DNA from: UKL13-2 sp044229235
Lineage (GTDB): Bacteria > Pseudomonadota > Gammaproteobacteria > Burkholderiales > Usitatibacteraceae
Assembly (NCBI GenBank): GCA_044229235.1
Contig: JBGATH010000020.1
Span: 13,167-77,166 of the forward strand
Reading direction: 5' to 3'
DNA length: 64,000 nt
Part shown: piece by piece, positions 8,351-15,870 of the stretch
Layout: every line of letters starts with the position of its first letter
Numbering within the stretch: position 1 is the first letter of the stretch
Notes under the pieces: generated by a model
Databases searched by the model: none
What the model was told of the DNA's origin: nothing
The model's input: the letters and a program-made list of their open reading frames with translations, nothing else
Translations under genes and position numbers: made by a program

Positions 8351-9010
8351 ATGTCAACCGCTAATTTCAAACAGGACGTGCATGCCCAGCTCGCACGGGT
8401 GGGAAAGGCCCTGTCGAATGGCAACCGGCTGGAACTTCTGGAGTTCGTTTCGCAGGGGCCGCGCAGCGTCGAGGACCTTGCGACCATGACACGACTCTCG
8501 GTCGCGAACGCGTCGAAGCACCTGCAGGAACTGCGCCGCGCCGGACTGGTGCGGGCGCGCAAGGAAGGGTTGCGGGTGTACTACGAATCGGCAGGCCCGG
8601 ATGTCGTGACCTTGATCGCCGCACTGGGCCGCGTCGCCGAGATGCGCCTGGCCGAAATGGAACAACTGGTGCGGACCTACATCACCGCGCGCGACGACTT
8701 GGAGCCGGTCCCCGCAGCGGAGTTATTGAAGCGTTCGAAGCTGGGACTCGTCACGGTGCTCGATGTCCGCCCAGCGCAGGAGTACGCGGCCGGACACCTG
8801 CCGGGGGCGATCAACGTCCCGGTCGAGGACTTGCCGAAACACCTGAGGAAGTTGCCGAAGGGACGCGAAGTCATCGCCTATTGCCGCGGCCCCTACTGCT
8901 TGCTCTCGGTGGATGCAGTGGCGCTGCTGCGCGGGAAGGGCCTAAAGGCGCGGCGGTTGGAAAATGGCTTTCCAGAGTGGAAAGCGGCCGGATTGCCGGT
9001 TGAACGGTGA
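8351..9010 (+). CDS. ArsR-family regulator fused to a rhodanese domain
   Basis: A 219-residue two-domain protein. Residues 10-105 are a winged helix of ArsR type (RLSVANASKHLQELRRAGL), without the ELCVCDL metal site of classical ArsR. Residues 125-219 are a rhodanese with DVRPAQEY, GHLPGAINVP and active-site loop C178-R-G-P-Y-C183. Such fusions are likely to sense persulfide or reactive sulfur at the rhodanese cysteine and alter DNA binding. It is divergent from the hydroxylase and DsrE genes, its probable targets. Part of its 3' end is duplicated at 9103-9160. Confidence 0.88.
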   Translation: MSTANFKQDVHAQLARVGKALSNGNRLELLEFVSQGPRSVEDLATMTRLSVANASKHLQELRRAGLVRARKEGLRVYYESAGPDVVTLIAALGRVAEMRLAEMEQLVRTYITARDDLEPVPAAELLKRSKLGLVTVLDVRPAQEYAAGHLPGAINVPVEDLPKHLRKLPKGREVIAYCRGPYCLLSVDAVALLRGKGLKARRLENGFPEWKAAGLPVER

Positions 9011-9102
9011 GCGGCGGTTCGATGCGCGCGTCGGATTTTAAGCCGCGAGTGCAGGCCCATCGCCGCGGTCGAGCGGAATAGTTCGCCCGACGACATTTGC
9101 GG

Positions 9103-9160
9103 CTGCCTGCTCGTGGTGGATGCGGTGGCGCTGCCGCGCGGGAAGAGACTCAAGGCGCGG
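9103..9160 (+). pseudogene. Decayed copy of the rhodanese 3' end
   Basis: About 58 bp beginning CTGCCTGCTC and running through GTGGATGCGGTGGCGCTG to AAGGCGCGG resembles 8896-8955 of the adjacent ArsR-rhodanese gene with scattered substitutions. It has no start and no open frame of its own. The rest of 9011-9350 holds nothing I recognise. Confidence 0.6.
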
Positions 9161-9350
9161 CTGGCCTATGTCATTTCAAGGTGAAAGCTGGTGAATTGCC
9201 GGCAGAGGGTTTGTGCCGCGCATTGTCGCATTGACCGGAAAGCGAATGGAACACGCGGGTCGCCATTCGGCGCGGTTTTCCGGACGGTTTTGCGCTGTGG
9301 GCCGCGCCGGTGCTTGAGATTGCGTTATTGGTTGGCGGGCGCAGATGTCC

Positions 9351-9800
9351 CTAATGCCGCGCCAGCTGCCGCAGCCGCGCCGCCCCCACCGGCTCCTCAG
9401 CCAGCAGCGGCACCACCGCCCAGCGTTTGGCATGCTGCGTCGCCACTGCTTCGATCTGCGCGACTTCGTTCGCCGCGCGCTGCTTCAGCAGCGGTGAAGA
9501 TGTTTGCGCGAAGGCGAGGCTGTTGTTGATGATCCACGCCCACGGCTCGATGCCGGCGCGGCGCAGATCCGCCTACAGACTGGCGGCATCGAGCAGGGCG
9601 CGGCCGTGCACATCCAGATTCTTGCCCTTGCTGTCGAGCGCATGCCGGCGATGGCGTCCGGTTTCGGCGTGCGAATCAATGCGGCTGACGGTAAGGTTGG
9701 AGAGCGAACCTGCAAGCGTCTGAGCCAAATGCGCTGCAGGGTCGGACGTTGCCAGATGCACCGCGTGACCACGGCTGGCGAGTTCGACGGCAATGCCGAT
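9351..9800 (-). pseudogene. arsA remnant (C-terminal half, internally deleted)
   Basis: Reading leftwards, this repeats the second half of the ArsA protein encoded at 19477: AVELASRGHAVHLATSDPAA, then SRIDSHAET, then SKGKNLDVHGRALL. At that point about 285 bp are missing relative to the intact gene and the frame continues ADLRRAGIEPWAW to RQLARH and a TAG at 9351. The codon for Gln at the join is TAG (9573-9575). The P-loop and the whole first half are absent, so no ATPase can be made. It is a relic of a second arsA, not a gene. Confidence 0.85.
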
Positions 9801-9804
9801 CCGG

Positions 9805-9925
9805 CGGCGGCGCGCTGCTGCAGATGCAGCAACGCAGCCAGTCCAAGCGGCTTCAGGCGGTAGTCCTGCCTGCCGCTTTGGCCGGAAAATTGCGCCTCCA
9901 AGCAGTGAATGCTGTGATGGGAACG
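9805..9925 (-). pseudogene. Possible methyltransferase N-terminal remnant
   Basis: In another frame from the arsA relic, the minus strand reads SIHCLEAQFSGQ...DYRLKPLGLAALLHL. This parallels SIRFFDSQFCRQ...LNPFEIAALPHL at the start of the methyltransferase encoded at 4996-5601. No SAM-binding loop follows. The match is short and the call is tentative. Confidence 0.4.
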
Positions 9926-9969
9926 CCTGAACGTCTTCCTTGCCAGGTATGGCGCAGCGGCCCGCGCAC

Positions 9970-10572
9970 CTACAGCGCGGAGACGAACGCCGCCGGATCC
10001 GGCCGCACCCTAGGGGGCTTCTTCGGCGACTCGGTGCCGACATTGATGAAACAGACGGCCTCTTCACCCGCTTGCAGCCGGAACAGTGCCCGCATGCCCG
10101 CCGAGTCCATCGCGCGGCCACTGGCAAGGCCGCTGCCAAAGCCCATGCTGTGCGCAGTGAGGAGTATGTTCTGAACGGCGCAGCCCACAGACACCATCCG
10201 CTCCAGCGGCGGGATGTGCGGTTCGCACGGGCCAAGCCTCGCCACGACGGCAATCAGAAAGGGCGCGCGGTTGGCTTTGCTGCGGGCGTCTGCCAGTTCC
10301 TGCTCTGTTGAATTCGGGTCGCGGTCCTTCAAAGCGGCGGCGAAAGCGGCGCCGAGCAGCGCGCGTTTATCCGGCGGAATGATGATGAATCGCCACGGGG
10401 TTTGCTGCCCGTGGTCCGGCGCGGCGGCGGCGGCTCGGAACAGTTTCTCGACCTGGGCGGCATCGGGCCCGGGCGCGAACAGACGCTTGGCGGAGGTGTT
10501 GTGCCGCGTGGTGATCAGCGAGGAGGCAAAATCGGTGGAAGACTCCGGGCTAGGCGGTATTGGTTGCGTCAT
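9970..10572 (-). CDS. Nitroreductase family protein
   Basis: A 200-residue FMN-dependent nitroreductase-fold protein of the compact YdjA-like type. The FMN-phosphate contact is in TTRHNTSAKR, the mid region has AAAAPDHGQQTPWRF, and the C-terminal half contains GCAVQNILLTAHSMGFGS. It probably uses NAD(P)H to reduce nitro-aromatics, quinones or similar electrophiles in the cytoplasm. The C-terminus (SPKKPPRVRPD) is typical of the subfamily. It is convergent with the graveyard to its left and divergent from the next gene. Confidence 0.87.
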   Translation of the reverse strand: MTQPIPPSPESSTDFASSLITTRHNTSAKRLFAPGPDAAQVEKLFRAAAAAPDHGQQTPWRFIIIPPDKRALLGAAFAAALKDRDPNSTEQELADARSKANRAPFLIAVVARLGPCEPHIPPLERMVSVGCAVQNILLTAHSMGFGSGLASGRAMDSAGMRALFRLQAGEEAVCFINVGTESPKKPPRVRPDPAAFVSAL

Positions 10573-10723
10573 TCAATTCCCCGGTGTGCGCGCACGGCGC
10601 AAAGTGAAGGTGAACAGCAATACTGCCACACCAAGTACGGCCTGCCCACGAACTGCATCCTTTTGCAGTGCGCATCGTCTCCATCCATGCAGGCGCGCGG
10701 CGCGTTCCCCCGGAATATTTCAC

Positions 10724-11650
10724 ATGAATTCGTCAAGCCACTCAAAATCAAGACCTTTTGCACAGGGTTGCACTGAATCCTTGAAGAAACCCCCGACAAG
10801 GTTACTTTGCAGATCACCGGCGGCATGGCTGGTTATCGGACTTGCCCTGGTCGTGTTCGCCACAGGCAAGGCGAGCGCAGGCGGTGCCGAGCGTGTGCTG
10901 ATTGTTTCAATCGACGCTTTGCACCCAGCAGCTCTGGGCAGGAAAACCACGCCGACGCTGCATGGGCTGATGCAGCAAGGCCGGTACACGCTGGCCGGGC
11001 AAAGCGTTGATCCACCCAAGACGCTGATCGCCCACACCGCGATGCTGACCGGCCTCACGCCTGAACGCAGCGGCAAACTTGACAACGACTGGAAGCCGGG
11101 GGAACCAAAGGTTTCCATACCGACGCTGTTCGACGATGCAAAGCATCAGTATTTTCATACCGCCTTCTATTTCGCCAAGCCCAAACTCGGTTACCTGATC
11201 AGCGCGGCAATTGACCGGCATGGCTTGGCGCCGATCGACGGTATCGAACAAATGCGTGCGTTTTTTCGCGGCAATGGCAAGCGCTTTGGATTCCTGCATG
11301 TCAGCGGACTCGAATTTGCCGGCACCGATTCGGGCTGGCTGTCGCCCGATTACTACACTGAACTGGCCGATATCGACAGGGGACTGGCACCGCTGCTGGC
11401 AGAAGTACGCGTACGTGGCAGCTACGCACTGGTGATCACCAGCGACCATGCCGGACACGGGCGACAGCACGGCACGCAACACCCGGAAGACTTCAAGCTG
11501 CCGCTGATCGTGCTCTCCGATGTTGCGCCTGTGGCGCCGATTCCTTCGGGGCCCTGGCATATCACCAGCCTGCGGGAACTGATGCGACAACTGCTGGCAA
11601 ACGCAGCAGAGGCGACACCGGCAACGAATCCAGCTCCGGCGGCGAAATAG
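10724..11650 (+). CDS. Alkaline phosphatase/phosphodiesterase superfamily protein
   Basis: A 308-residue protein with an N-terminal hydrophobic segment (AAWLVIGLALVVFATGKASA), so exported or membrane-anchored. The mature part opens VLIVSIDALHP and contains PPKTLIAHTAMLTGLTPERSG, the catalytic-threonine region of the type I phosphodiesterase/nucleotide pyrophosphatase fold, with late metal ligands in SDHAGHGRQHG. It is short for the family and its substrate is unknown. The ATG at 10724 is preferred because the longer frame overlaps the divergent nitroreductase; its ribosome binding site is weak. Confidence 0.75.
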   Translation: MNSSSHSKSRPFAQGCTESLKKPPTRLLCRSPAAWLVIGLALVVFATGKASAGGAERVLIVSIDALHPAALGRKTTPTLHGLMQQGRYTLAGQSVDPPKTLIAHTAMLTGLTPERSGKLDNDWKPGEPKVSIPTLFDDAKHQYFHTAFYFAKPKLGYLISAAIDRHGLAPIDGIEQMRAFFRGNGKRFGFLHVSGLEFAGTDSGWLSPDYYTELADIDRGLAPLLAEVRVRGSYALVITSDHAGHGRQHGTQHPEDFKLPLIVLSDVAPVAPIPSGPWHITSLRELMRQLLANAAEATPATNPAPAAK

Positions 11651-11769
11651 GCCGTTCAGCGCACCGCAATGCGCTCATGTGCATCGACGCGAGGCTTCCA
11701 CGCAAAGCCGCTTGCCGTGGCCCGGCTGTTGAGGGTCGTAGCGTCGTGGGTACAGGGAAACAAAGGTGG

Positions 11770-12003
11770 TCAGGGCGTGTCGGCGAATCGCCCCGCAAGT
11801 TTCTTCGCGATTGGCGCCAGGAAATAAATCACCGGAACCGCCACCACATAGGCTACCGCGAAGGCTTTCATCCAGCGTACGAAGAAATCGCTGGCGAAGC
11901 CGATATTGACGAAGGTAATCACAAACGTCATCAGCAGCACCATGATCGCGCCCATGATGATCGAGAACACCAGATGGAAGTATTTCTTCGGTAACTTGCT
12001 CAT
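11770..12003 (-). CDS. DUF2798 two-helix membrane protein, paralogue 2
   Basis: A 77-residue protein with the same two helices as the gene at 6162, differing at roughly one residue in five (MSKLPKKYFHLVFSIIMGAIM). It is the last gene of the minus-strand permease-thioredoxin-CcdA cluster, 16 bp after the CcdA-like gene. The 119 bp between it and the phosphodiesterase stop hold no further feature. The function of the family is unknown. Confidence 0.82.
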   Translation of the reverse strand: MSKLPKKYFHLVFSIIMGAIMVLLMTFVITFVNIGFASDFFVRWMKAFAVAYVVAVPVIYFLAPIAKKLAGRFADTP

Positions 12004-12019
12004 GCTTCTCCCGCTTTTT

Positions 12020-12703
12020 TCAGTCAATGAGTCCGGCGCCCTGCGCGATCCACCACAGGCCGGCCACGCAAAGCACCAGCGAGAATACGCGCTTTCCCGG
12101 CAACCACGGTTGCAGCGGCGCGAACCGGCGCATGGCAGCGGTGGCAACCGCCGGCATGGCCCCGGCGACCAGCAGCAACACGCTGTGCCCGATGCCGTAG
12201 GCCAGCAGCAGTCCGACGCCCCACCACATCGATTCACCCAGCAGCGCGCCCGCGCCGGCGATGGCGAGGGCTGCCGCCAGCGCCGGTGTCGCACAAGGGC
12301 TCATCACGGTACCAATGAGCGCGCCCAGCACCATCGCGCCCAACGCGCCGGAACGGGCGAGCCTTGTTTCAATGGCGCGCGGCAGGCGCAGCCTCGCTGC
12401 CGACGCGCGCTCTTGCCACAGCCATAGGCCTGCACCGGTCACCATCACGCCCACGCCGACCTGCCATGGCCCCGGCAAGGTACCCAGCAACAGGCCCAGG
12501 CGCGCGGCAAGCAATCCCATCACCAGCAAGGCCGCGTTCATGCCCGCCACGAACGCCAGCGACAATGCCAGCGCACTGCGTGGGCTGGCGTCGCGACCGC
12601 CCACGTAGCCCACGGCAACGGGTACCGCCGCAAGCACGCAGGGCGAGGCGGCGGTCAGCAAACCACCGATCAGCGCCGCGACGAGCCCTTCGATACCGTT
12701 CAT
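12020..12703 (-). CDS. CcdA/DsbD-type membrane thiol-reductant transporter
   Basis: A 227-residue polytopic membrane protein with two cysteine-bearing loops at equivalent places in an inverted repeat, TAASPCVLAAVPVAVGY near the N-terminus and GTVMSPCATPALAAALA in the middle. This is the hallmark of CcdA/DsbD transmembrane domains that pass electrons from cytoplasmic thioredoxin to the periplasm. Its ATG overlaps the stop of the exported thioredoxin gene by 4 nt, so that protein is the likely partner. Confidence 0.87.
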   Translation of the reverse strand: MNGIEGLVAALIGGLLTAASPCVLAAVPVAVGYVGGRDASPRSALALSLAFVAGMNAALLVMGLLAARLGLLLGTLPGPWQVGVGVMVTGAGLWLWQERASAARLRLPRAIETRLARSGALGAMVLGALIGTVMSPCATPALAAALAIAGAGALLGESMWWGVGLLLAYGIGHSVLLLVAGAMPAVATAAMRRFAPLQPWLPGKRVFSLVLCVAGLWWIAQGAGLID

Positions 12704-13125
12704 GGCGCGTGGCCCGGGGAGCCCCGGTCAAGCCGGGCCAGGATGTCGGTCCCTGATATCTTCCCCATGTGCCGCCCGGTTTCGCGGCCGCGCGCATCGA
12801 AAAACACCTGCGTTGGCATCAACTGGATGTTGTATCGCCGGATGTATGCCGGCTGTTTGATGATGTCGACGTCGGCCACGACAATTTCGCCGGCATGGTT
12901 GCGCGCCAATGCCGCAAGCACCGGCTTCATTTCGCGGCACGCCACGCAAGCGTTGGCGCCGAACTCAACAACGGTGGGTTTGCCCGCGCGCAAGGCGATC
13001 ACCACCGCATCGTCAGCGGCGGCAGATGGTGCCGCACCGAATTGGCCGGGGGCGGCCAAGGCCAGCAGCAACAAGGCAGCCAGCGCGAGCAATGCGCCGG
13101 CGATGATCGCGACTTTTCTTCCCAT
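12700..13125 (-). CDS. Membrane-anchored thioredoxin-like protein
   Basis: A 141-residue thioredoxin-fold protein with an N-terminal signal anchor (VAIIAGALLALAALLLLALAA) and redox motif ACVACREMKP. Downstream IQLMPTQVFFDARG contains the cis-proline. It faces the periplasm and should be kept reduced by the overlapping CcdA-like gene. The CVAC motif, in place of CGPC, is common in such dedicated thioredoxins. Confidence 0.87.
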   Translation of the reverse strand: MGRKVAIIAGALLALAALLLLALAAPGQFGAAPSAAADDAVVIALRAGKPTVVEFGANACVACREMKPVLAALARNHAGEIVVADVDIIKQPAYIRRYNIQLMPTQVFFDARGRETGRHMGKISGTDILARLDRGSPGHAP

Positions 13126-13149
13126 GTCGGTCGGGTAATGCCGGGGCCG

Positions 13150-13395
13150 TCAGGCCGCGGCCGCGAGCCAGCCTTCAATCTTGTCGCGGCTGGGAATGCC
13201 GCCCGCATGCACCACCTTGCCGTCAATCACCACGCCGGGCGTGGACATCACGCCAAAACTCATGATGGCGCGCAGGTCTTCCACCTTCTGCATTTGGATC
13301 GCCACGCCCTTTGCCTGCGCGACCTGTTCGATCAACGCCACCGTGGTCTTGCAGTTGGCACAGCCCGATCCCAATACCTTGACGTCCATTTTCAT
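13150..13395 (-). CDS. Small redox-active thioredoxin-like protein
   Basis: An 81-residue protein of the thioredoxin-like redox-active disulfide family. The CANC motif sits at residues 12-15 (VLGSGCANCKTT), followed by MSTPGVVIDGKVVHAGG with the cis-proline. It is cytoplasmic (no signal). Genes of this family are regularly found beside permeases of the type encoded just upstream, 18 bp away. It may reduce or deliver a thiol-bound substrate to that permease. Confidence 0.87.
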   Translation of the reverse strand: MKMDVKVLGSGCANCKTTVALIEQVAQAKGVAIQMQKVEDLRAIMSFGVMSTPGVVIDGKVVHAGGIPSRDKIEGWLAAAA

Positions 13396-13413
13396 CTCCT
13401 TGTAGTTTGCTGC

Positions 13414-14460
13414 CTACAGCACGGCGTTGAATACATAACCCACCAGCAAAATCCCGACTGCCACCACACCGACGAATGTCGCGATCAGGCGCAGCTTCAA
13501 TACCTTTCGAAGAATCACCATTTCCGGCAGTGAGAGGGCGATGACACTCATCATGAACGCCAGCACGGTGCCGAGCGCCGCGCCTTTGGCCAGCAGCGCC
13601 TGCACGATGGGGATTACCCCCGCGGCATTGGTGTAAATCGGGATGCCAATGATCACGGCGAGCGGCACCGACCACCAGGCGTCCTTGCCCATGAACGACG
13701 CCATGAAATCCTGTGGCACGTAGCCATGAATGCCGGCGCCGATGGCGATGCCGAAAATGATGTAGGGCCACACCCTGCCGACGATTTCCCGCACGGCCGC
13801 AAATCCGGCGTCGATGCGCTCACCGAAATCCACGCCATCCGCCGCAATCGCCGCCGAGGCGCGCGGCATGTCGCGCACCCAGTCTTCCAGGTACGCTTCC
13901 ATGTGCAGCCGGCCGATCACCCAGCCGGCCACGATGGCCACCGCCAGGCCGAGCCCGAGATACAGCAGCGCCACTTGCCAGCCGAACATGGCAAACAGCA
14001 GCGTCAGTGCCACCTCGTTCACCATCGGCGCCGAGATCAGGAATGAAAACGTCACCCCCAGCGGCACGCCGGCCTGCACAAAGCCGATGAACAAGGGAAC
14101 GGCCGAGCAGGAGCAGAACGGGGTGACGATGCCGAGGCTGGCTGCCATCACATTGGCAGCACCTTCCGTGCGGCCGGCCAGCAGTGCGCGCGTGCGCTCC
14201 GGCGTGAAGTAGCTGTTGACCATGCCCATCACAAATACGATGCCGGTCAGCAGAAGCAGCACCTTGGGGGTGTCATAGAAGAAGAACTGCAGTGCGCCAC
14301 CGAGATGGCTGTCGCGGTCCACTGGCAGCGCAGCGACAACCGCCTCGGACATCGGCGCCAGAGCCAGATACAGGCCAACCCACGCACCCAAGGCCAGCAG
14401 CAGAAATACGATGGGTTGTCGGGCGGGCCAGCGACGCACCTGGAAGGAAAGTGAATTCAT
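13414..14460 (-). CDS. ArsP/SO_0444-type permease (DUF318)
   Basis: A 348-residue integral membrane permease with the family core GIVTPFCSCSAVPLFIGF and FLISAPMVNEVAL and eight or so hydrophobic helices. The CSCS cysteines can bind soft metals or trivalent arsenicals. Members export organoarsenicals (ArsP), or in the SO_0444 group arsenite or metals. Its position upstream of two thioredoxin-like genes, in the island that holds arsA and arsD, favours a metalloid substrate. No arsB or acr3 is present to pair with ArsA. The 126 bp between it and the sigma-factor gene hold nothing I recognise. Confidence 0.85.
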   Translation of the reverse strand: MNSLSFQVRRWPARQPIVFLLLALGAWVGLYLALAPMSEAVVAALPVDRDSHLGGALQFFFYDTPKVLLLLTGIVFVMGMVNSYFTPERTRALLAGRTEGAANVMAASLGIVTPFCSCSAVPLFIGFVQAGVPLGVTFSFLISAPMVNEVALTLLFAMFGWQVALLYLGLGLAVAIVAGWVIGRLHMEAYLEDWVRDMPRASAAIAADGVDFGERIDAGFAAVREIVGRVWPYIIFGIAIGAGIHGYVPQDFMASFMGKDAWWSVPLAVIIGIPIYTNAAGVIPIVQALLAKGAALGTVLAFMMSVIALSLPEMVILRKVLKLRLIATFVGVVAVGILLVGYVFNAVL

Positions 14461-14586
14461 GGTGGTTCCGAATCGACTCCGGTTTGAACGCCAAAAGCGG
14501 CGCCCTCATTCCAGAAGACGAAACAATCCATGAAAAGATGCAGCCTGGTGCACGCCGCCTGCGCGGCGCGGGAGGGTTACGCGTGC

Positions 14587-15108
14587 TCAGCCCTTCGGCG
14601 GGCGCATTACAAAGTCACTGACCTGCCCGGCCGCATCAAAGCGAACCTGGCAGGCGCTGGTGAGCTGTTCGCGCATGCGCTTGCGGGCACGCTGTACCCG
14701 CGACTTCGCGCCAGGCAGGGAGATTCCTTTGAGGTTGGCATAGTCCTGCTGCGACATGCCCTGCAGATCGCACAGCGTGAGTGCTTCGCGGTCGTCGGCG
14801 GAAAGTTCGGACAAAACGCGCGGCAGACAGGCGGCGAGACTGTCCACGGGCTCGACCTCAATGGTTTCAGCCACCAGGTCTTCGGGTAATTCGATCTGCG
14901 CGCGCGCAACCCGCAGCCGGTCGATCAGCGCGTTGCGCGCGACCTCAAATAGCCATGCGCGGGCATTGCTGAGTTCGCAGAACCGGTCCTGCTGGCGAAT
15001 CGCCTTCAGAAAAAGGTCCTGCAACATGTCGTCCGCGTCGGCGCGGTTGCCCAGCTTTTTCAGCAGCCAGCCGTGCAACTCGGGTTCGACCTGATGCCAG
15101 GATTGCAT
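14587..15108 (-). CDS. sigZ: RNA polymerase sigma factor, SigZ-type
   Basis: A 173-residue ECF-like sigma factor. Region 2 is ADADDMLQDLFLKAIRQQDRF...ARAWLFEVARNALIDRLR and region 4 is LSADDREALTLCDLQGMSQQDYANLKGISLPGAKSRVQRARKRM. The tail TSACQVRFDAAGQVSDFV matches the short SigZ C-terminus. The ATG at 15108 lies 8 bp after the stop of the torD-like gene, so the two are cotranscribed. No anti-sigma gene is adjacent. Its targets are unknown; the molybdoenzyme island is the obvious candidate. Confidence 0.85.
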   Translation of the reverse strand: MQSWHQVEPELHGWLLKKLGNRADADDMLQDLFLKAIRQQDRFCELSNARAWLFEVARNALIDRLRVARAQIELPEDLVAETIEVEPVDSLAACLPRVLSELSADDREALTLCDLQGMSQQDYANLKGISLPGAKSRVQRARKRMREQLTSACQVRFDAAGQVSDFVMRPPKG

Positions 15109-15116
15109 CAGACAAT

Positions 15117-15773
15117 TCACGCATCCTCCCGCCGCCCGACCAACAATTCTTTCTCTTCCAAACTGACCACCCGCAAGGTGAGCGCCGCGAGCAAACGGTA
15201 GAACGGCGTTTCGGCGTTGGCGGTGACGGCACCGGCGAAGGACGCCACCCATGCGCCCAGGTGTTGCCGCAGGAATTGTCGCCGGATGGATAGCGTGGCC
15301 TGCAGCGCAGCGGCATCACCGGCTTGCCGTGCGTCACGTTCCGCCAGCAGCAACACATACAGAAACTCCAGTTCCACGGCCACGTGATCCGGCAGATCGG
15401 CAAAGTCGTCATCGATATCGAATCCTCCCTGGGCGTACAGGTCACGCACGGCCATCGTCGAGTCCTGCATCAGCGTCGCATCCCCCCGCAGCCACATTGA
15501 ACCGTAGGGCATGGCGATGGCGCGCACGGGGCCGAGGAACAGCCGCGTGTAGTCCACCAGCAGCGCCTCGGGTTCCGCTGCAGCAAATGCCTCACCGAGA
15601 CCGGTGGCGGCAGACGCAAGTTCAGCGTCGAGTACGCCGGCAACTTCTGCCATCGAGTCGAACAGGCGCTCTTCGCTGAAGGCCGGCGTGGGTTCGTAGT
15701 AACACGCGGCCAGGAAGCGGCACAGGTCCGCGCGCGCCGCCAGTTTGTTGTCTGTCCCGATTGGATTGGTCAT
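15117..15773 (-). CDS. TorD/DmsD-family molybdoenzyme chaperone
   Basis: A 218-residue all-helical cytoplasmic chaperone of the TorD family. It has RADLCRFLAACYYEPT at the N-terminus, DYTRLFLGPVRAIAMPYGSMWL in the middle and DDDFADLPDHVAVELEFLYVLL after it, which contains the family D-H-x-x-x-E-L-E-F motif. Such proteins bind the TAT signal of a partner molybdoenzyme and hold it for cofactor insertion. The partner is the TAT-tagged enzyme encoded upstream at 16704. The ATG at 15773 follows GGGAGT. Confidence 0.88.
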   Translation of the reverse strand: MTNPIGTDNKLAARADLCRFLAACYYEPTPAFSEERLFDSMAEVAGVLDAELASAATGLGEAFAAAEPEALLVDYTRLFLGPVRAIAMPYGSMWLRGDATLMQDSTMAVRDLYAQGGFDIDDDFADLPDHVAVELEFLYVLLLAERDARQAGDAAALQATLSIRRQFLRQHLGAWVASFAGAVTANAETPFYRLLAALTLRVVSLEEKELLVGRREDA

Positions 15774-15814
15774 GCCGACTCCCTGATGCACTCGATGCGC
15801 CCGTTGCCGCAGCC

Positions 15815-15843
15815 AGAAAAAAGGGCCGGCAGGGCCGGCCCTT
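15815..15843 (-). terminator. Intrinsic terminator after the Fe-S subunit gene
   Basis: AAGGGCCGGC (15821-15830) and its complement (15834-15843) form a perfect 10-bp stem with a 3-nt loop. On the minus strand it is followed by a run of T (plus-strand A at 15817-15822). It lies 28 bp past the Fe-S subunit stop and should end or attenuate transcription before torD. Confidence 0.85.
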
Positions 15844-15870
15844 GTTGCCGCGTATTTAACCACTCCTGCG

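Noticed and set aside
9351..9800. A second functional arsA
   Set aside because: It lacks both P-loops, has a 285-bp deletion and an in-frame TAG; it can only be a remnant.
9011..10000. Insertion sequence as the cause of the graveyard
   Set aside because: No transposase fragment, terminal inverted repeats or target duplication could be seen.
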